DNA of 7,266 nucleotides from an uncultured Coriobacteriales bacterium (lineage in GTDB: Bacteria; Actinomycetota; Coriobacteriia; Coriobacteriales; Atopobiaceae): assembly GCA_947305035.1 (NCBI GenBank), contig CAMZCV010000043.1:1-7266 (forward strand), given 5' to 3'. Under the pieces are notes generated by a model that had not been told where the DNA came from, made no database searches, and saw only the letters and a list, made by a program, of their open reading frames with translations. Every line of letters starts with the position of its first letter. The first letter of the stretch is position 1. The translations under genes and the position numbers were made by a program. Of this stretch, positions 5,641 through 7,266 are shown piece after piece.

Positions 5641-7266
5641 TTATCCCAGGACCTCTTGGGCGATTTTGGCGCTCTCGGTTGCGTCCTTGGCATAGTAGTC
5701 TGCGCCCACCATCTGCGCGTATTCGGGGTTGAGCACGGCACCGCCCACCATGATCTTGGCGCCAGGCACCTGCTCGCGCAGCAGCTCGATGGTCTCGGCC
5801 ATGCCCGCCACCGTGGTGGTCATGAGCGCCGAGAGGCCCACGAGCTTGGCGTTGTGCTCCAGAGCCGCGTCCACAACCACCTGCGGGTCAACGTCGCGGC
5901 CGAGGTCGACCACGGCGTATCCGTAGTTCTCCAGCAGCATGCGCACGATGTTCTTGCCGATGTCGTGGATGTCTCCCTTGACGGTGCAGAGGATGATCTT
6001 GCCCTTGTCGGAGGACGCCGACGATGGACCGGCCTGGGCGCGGAGCACCTCGAAGCCCGCCTTTGCGGCCTCAGCCGAGGCCATGAGTTGCGGAAGGAAG
6101 AACGTGCCCTTCTCGAAGCGCGCGCCCACCTCATCGAGCGCCGGGATAAGGACGTCGTTGATGACCGTGAGAGTATCAGCCCCGCCTTCCAGCAGACGTT
6201 CGACCAGTCCGGGCACGGGCTCCCGGCGTCCGGACAGGATGGACTGGTGGATCCGCTCCTCAACGGTTTCCGCCTCACGAGCAGAACATTCCGCAGATGC
6301 GCCCTTTGCGTCGAGGACGTTCGACGATGATTTCGGCGAAGCCACCACCGTCGCGTCGCTCCGATTCACGTACGACGCAATGTAGTTCTGCGCGTTCTCG
6401 TCCTCACCCGAGAGCACGCGCCACGAGTTGATCACGTCCATCATGCGTTGGTCGTTGGGGTTGATGATCGCCAGGTCCAGACCCGCGGCCAGCGCCGCAG
6501 CCAGGAACGTGGCGTTGACGAGCGGGCGGAACGGCAGGCCGAAGCTGATGTTCGACACGCCGAGCACCGTGCGCACACCCGGAAGCTCGCGCTTCACCGC
6601 CGCAATGCCGTCGAGTATGGCACGCGGGGCGGTTTGGTCGGTCGAGCAAGCCATGGTGAGGCAGTCGATGGCGATGTCACAGCGCGGAATACCGAGCTTC
6701 TCCGCGGTTTCCACGATGCGCCGGGCGATGGCGAGACGCCCCGCGGCGTCCTTGGGGATGCCCTCGTCGTCGAGGGTGAGGCCCACGATGGCGCAGCCGT
6801 ACTTCGCCGCGATGGGAAGCACCGTGTCGAGCACCTCCCGCTTGCCGTTGCAGGAGTTGATGAGAGCCTTGCCGGGATACCTGCGCACGGCCGCCTCGAT
6901 GACGGCAGGGTCGGCGGAGTCGATCTGGAGGGGCAGCGTGGTCACGCCCGAGAGCTCGGAGCAGAGGCGTAGCATCACGGCACGCTCGTCGATCTCGGGA
7001 AGGCCGGCGTTGACGTCGAGGATCTGCGCTCCGGCATCGACCTGCTTGATGGCCTCCCCCATCACATAATCGAGCTCGCCCGAGCGCAGGGCCTCCTTGA
7101 GGCGCTTCTTGCCCGTGGGGTTGATGCGCTCGCCGATGACGCCCACGTCGCCAGGAGCAAGCGCGACGAACTCCTGCGCGCTCGTCACCGTGAACGGCGC
7201 ATCGGGCGCAGCAGCCTTCGTTCCGGATGATAAAAAGGGACGGGTACAATTTAACGTTTTGGCGCG
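5641..7266 (-). CDS. metH: Cobalamin-dependent methionine synthase, pterin- and B12-binding modules (N-terminus beyond window)
   Basis: Transfers the methyl group of 5-methyltetrahydrofolate via a cobalamin cofactor to homocysteine, making methionine. The frame is open from the right edge to TAA at 5643-5641, 541 codons. Order: a linker (TRPFLSSGTKAAAPD); the pterin-binding TIM barrel with GERINPTGKK, LDVNAGLPEIDE, LQIDSADP, NSCNGK, VSNISFGLP and INPND; a Ser/Ala-rich spacer; the helical cap (VINDVLIPALDEVGARFEKG, FLPQLMASAEAA); and the B12 Rossmann domain with DIHDIG at 5973-5956 (axial His), GLSALMTTT and VGGAVL. It stops at EVLG, so the AdoMet reactivation domain of E. coli MetH is absent, as in many Firmicute-type short MetH proteins. 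The GTG at 7188 is not accepted as the start: no ribosome site precedes it, no stop separates it from the edge, and the preceding 26 codons read like the MetH interdomain linker. The homocysteine-binding domain should lie just to the right. A free-standing corrinoid methyltransferase is less likely. Confidence 0.9.
   Translation of the reverse strand, partial: RAKTLNCTRPFLSSGTKAAAPDAPFTVTSAQEFVALAPGDVGVIGERINPTGKKRLKEALRSGELDYVMGEAIKQVDAGAQILDVNAGLPEIDERAVMLRLCSELSGVTTLPLQIDSADPAVIEAAVRRYPGKALINSCNGKREVLDTVLPIAAKYGCAIVGLTLDDEGIPKDAAGRLAIARRIVETAEKLGIPRCDIAIDCLTMACSTDQTAPRAILDGIAAVKRELPGVRTVLGVSNISFGLPFRPLVNATFLAAALAAGLDLAIINPNDQRMMDVINSWRVLSGEDENAQNYIASYVNRSDATVVASPKSSSNVLDAKGASAECSAREAETVEERIHQSILSGRREPVPGLVERLLEGGADTLTVINDVLIPALDEVGARFEKGTFFLPQLMASAEAAKAGFEVLRAQAGPSSASSDKGKIILCTVKGDIHDIGKNIVRMLLENYGYAVVDLGRDVDPQVVVDAALEHNAKLVGLSALMTTTVAGMAETIELLREQVPGAKIMVGGAVLNPEYAQMVGADYYAKDATESAKIAQEVLG

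Noticed and set aside
4362..5732. Plus-strand open frame of 456 codons overlapping glpK
   Set aside because: Arg/His/Gly-rich out-of-frame translation of glpK that even reads through the hairpin into the metH tail; no motif.
7186..7188. GTG at 7188 as the start of the methyltransferase
   Set aside because: No ribosome site precedes it, the frame is open to the window edge, and the upstream codons (TRPFLSSGTKAAAPD) read like the linker between the homocysteine and pterin domains of MetH.

Overview
The window is GC-rich and tightly packed, with GC-ending codons, non-ATG starts and purine-rich ribosome binding sites. Its gene set is a two-gene Trk potassium system, a lipase-like hydrolase joined to glycerol kinase, and a short-form cobalamin methionine synthase. 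Together these suggest a host-associated high-GC Gram-positive, most likely a Coriobacteriia relative such as Collinsella or Olsenella. That assignment is an inference from protein flavour and base composition, not a database match.

Left block, minus strand, 1-2808: a trkA-trkH operon read leftwards. trkA encodes the cytosolic nucleotide-binding gating subunit, but as given it is broken by a frameshift near 1949-1980, inside the second Rossmann domain. trkH encodes the membrane pore subunit. It starts at a TTG just after the trkA stop and runs off the left edge with only a handful of C-terminal residues missing.

Middle, 2809-3166: a 358-base divergent intergenic region. It holds weak promoter-like boxes for trkA. 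On the plus strand it also holds about 185 bases of sequence with many nested, mutually consistent inverted repeats, ending just before the hydrolase ribosome binding site. This looks like a structured 5' leader or small RNA, and I could not assign it to a known family. It is the best candidate here for something undescribed.

Plus-strand block, 3167-5589: an alpha/beta hydrolase of the monoacylglycerol lipase/lysophospholipase type overlaps glpK (glycerol kinase) by 4 bases (ATGA). A plausible division of labour is that the hydrolase frees glycerol from lipids and GlpK phosphorylates it to glycerol 3-phosphate.

Right block, minus strand, 5641-7266: the methyltetrahydrofolate-binding and cobalamin-binding modules of a MetH-type methionine synthase, convergent with glpK. 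Its reading frame stays open to the right edge, so the homocysteine-binding N-terminus lies outside the window. It ends right after the cobalamin domain, with no reactivation domain. A perfect 17-bp hairpin at 5594-5630 sits between the two convergent genes and probably ends transcription from both sides.
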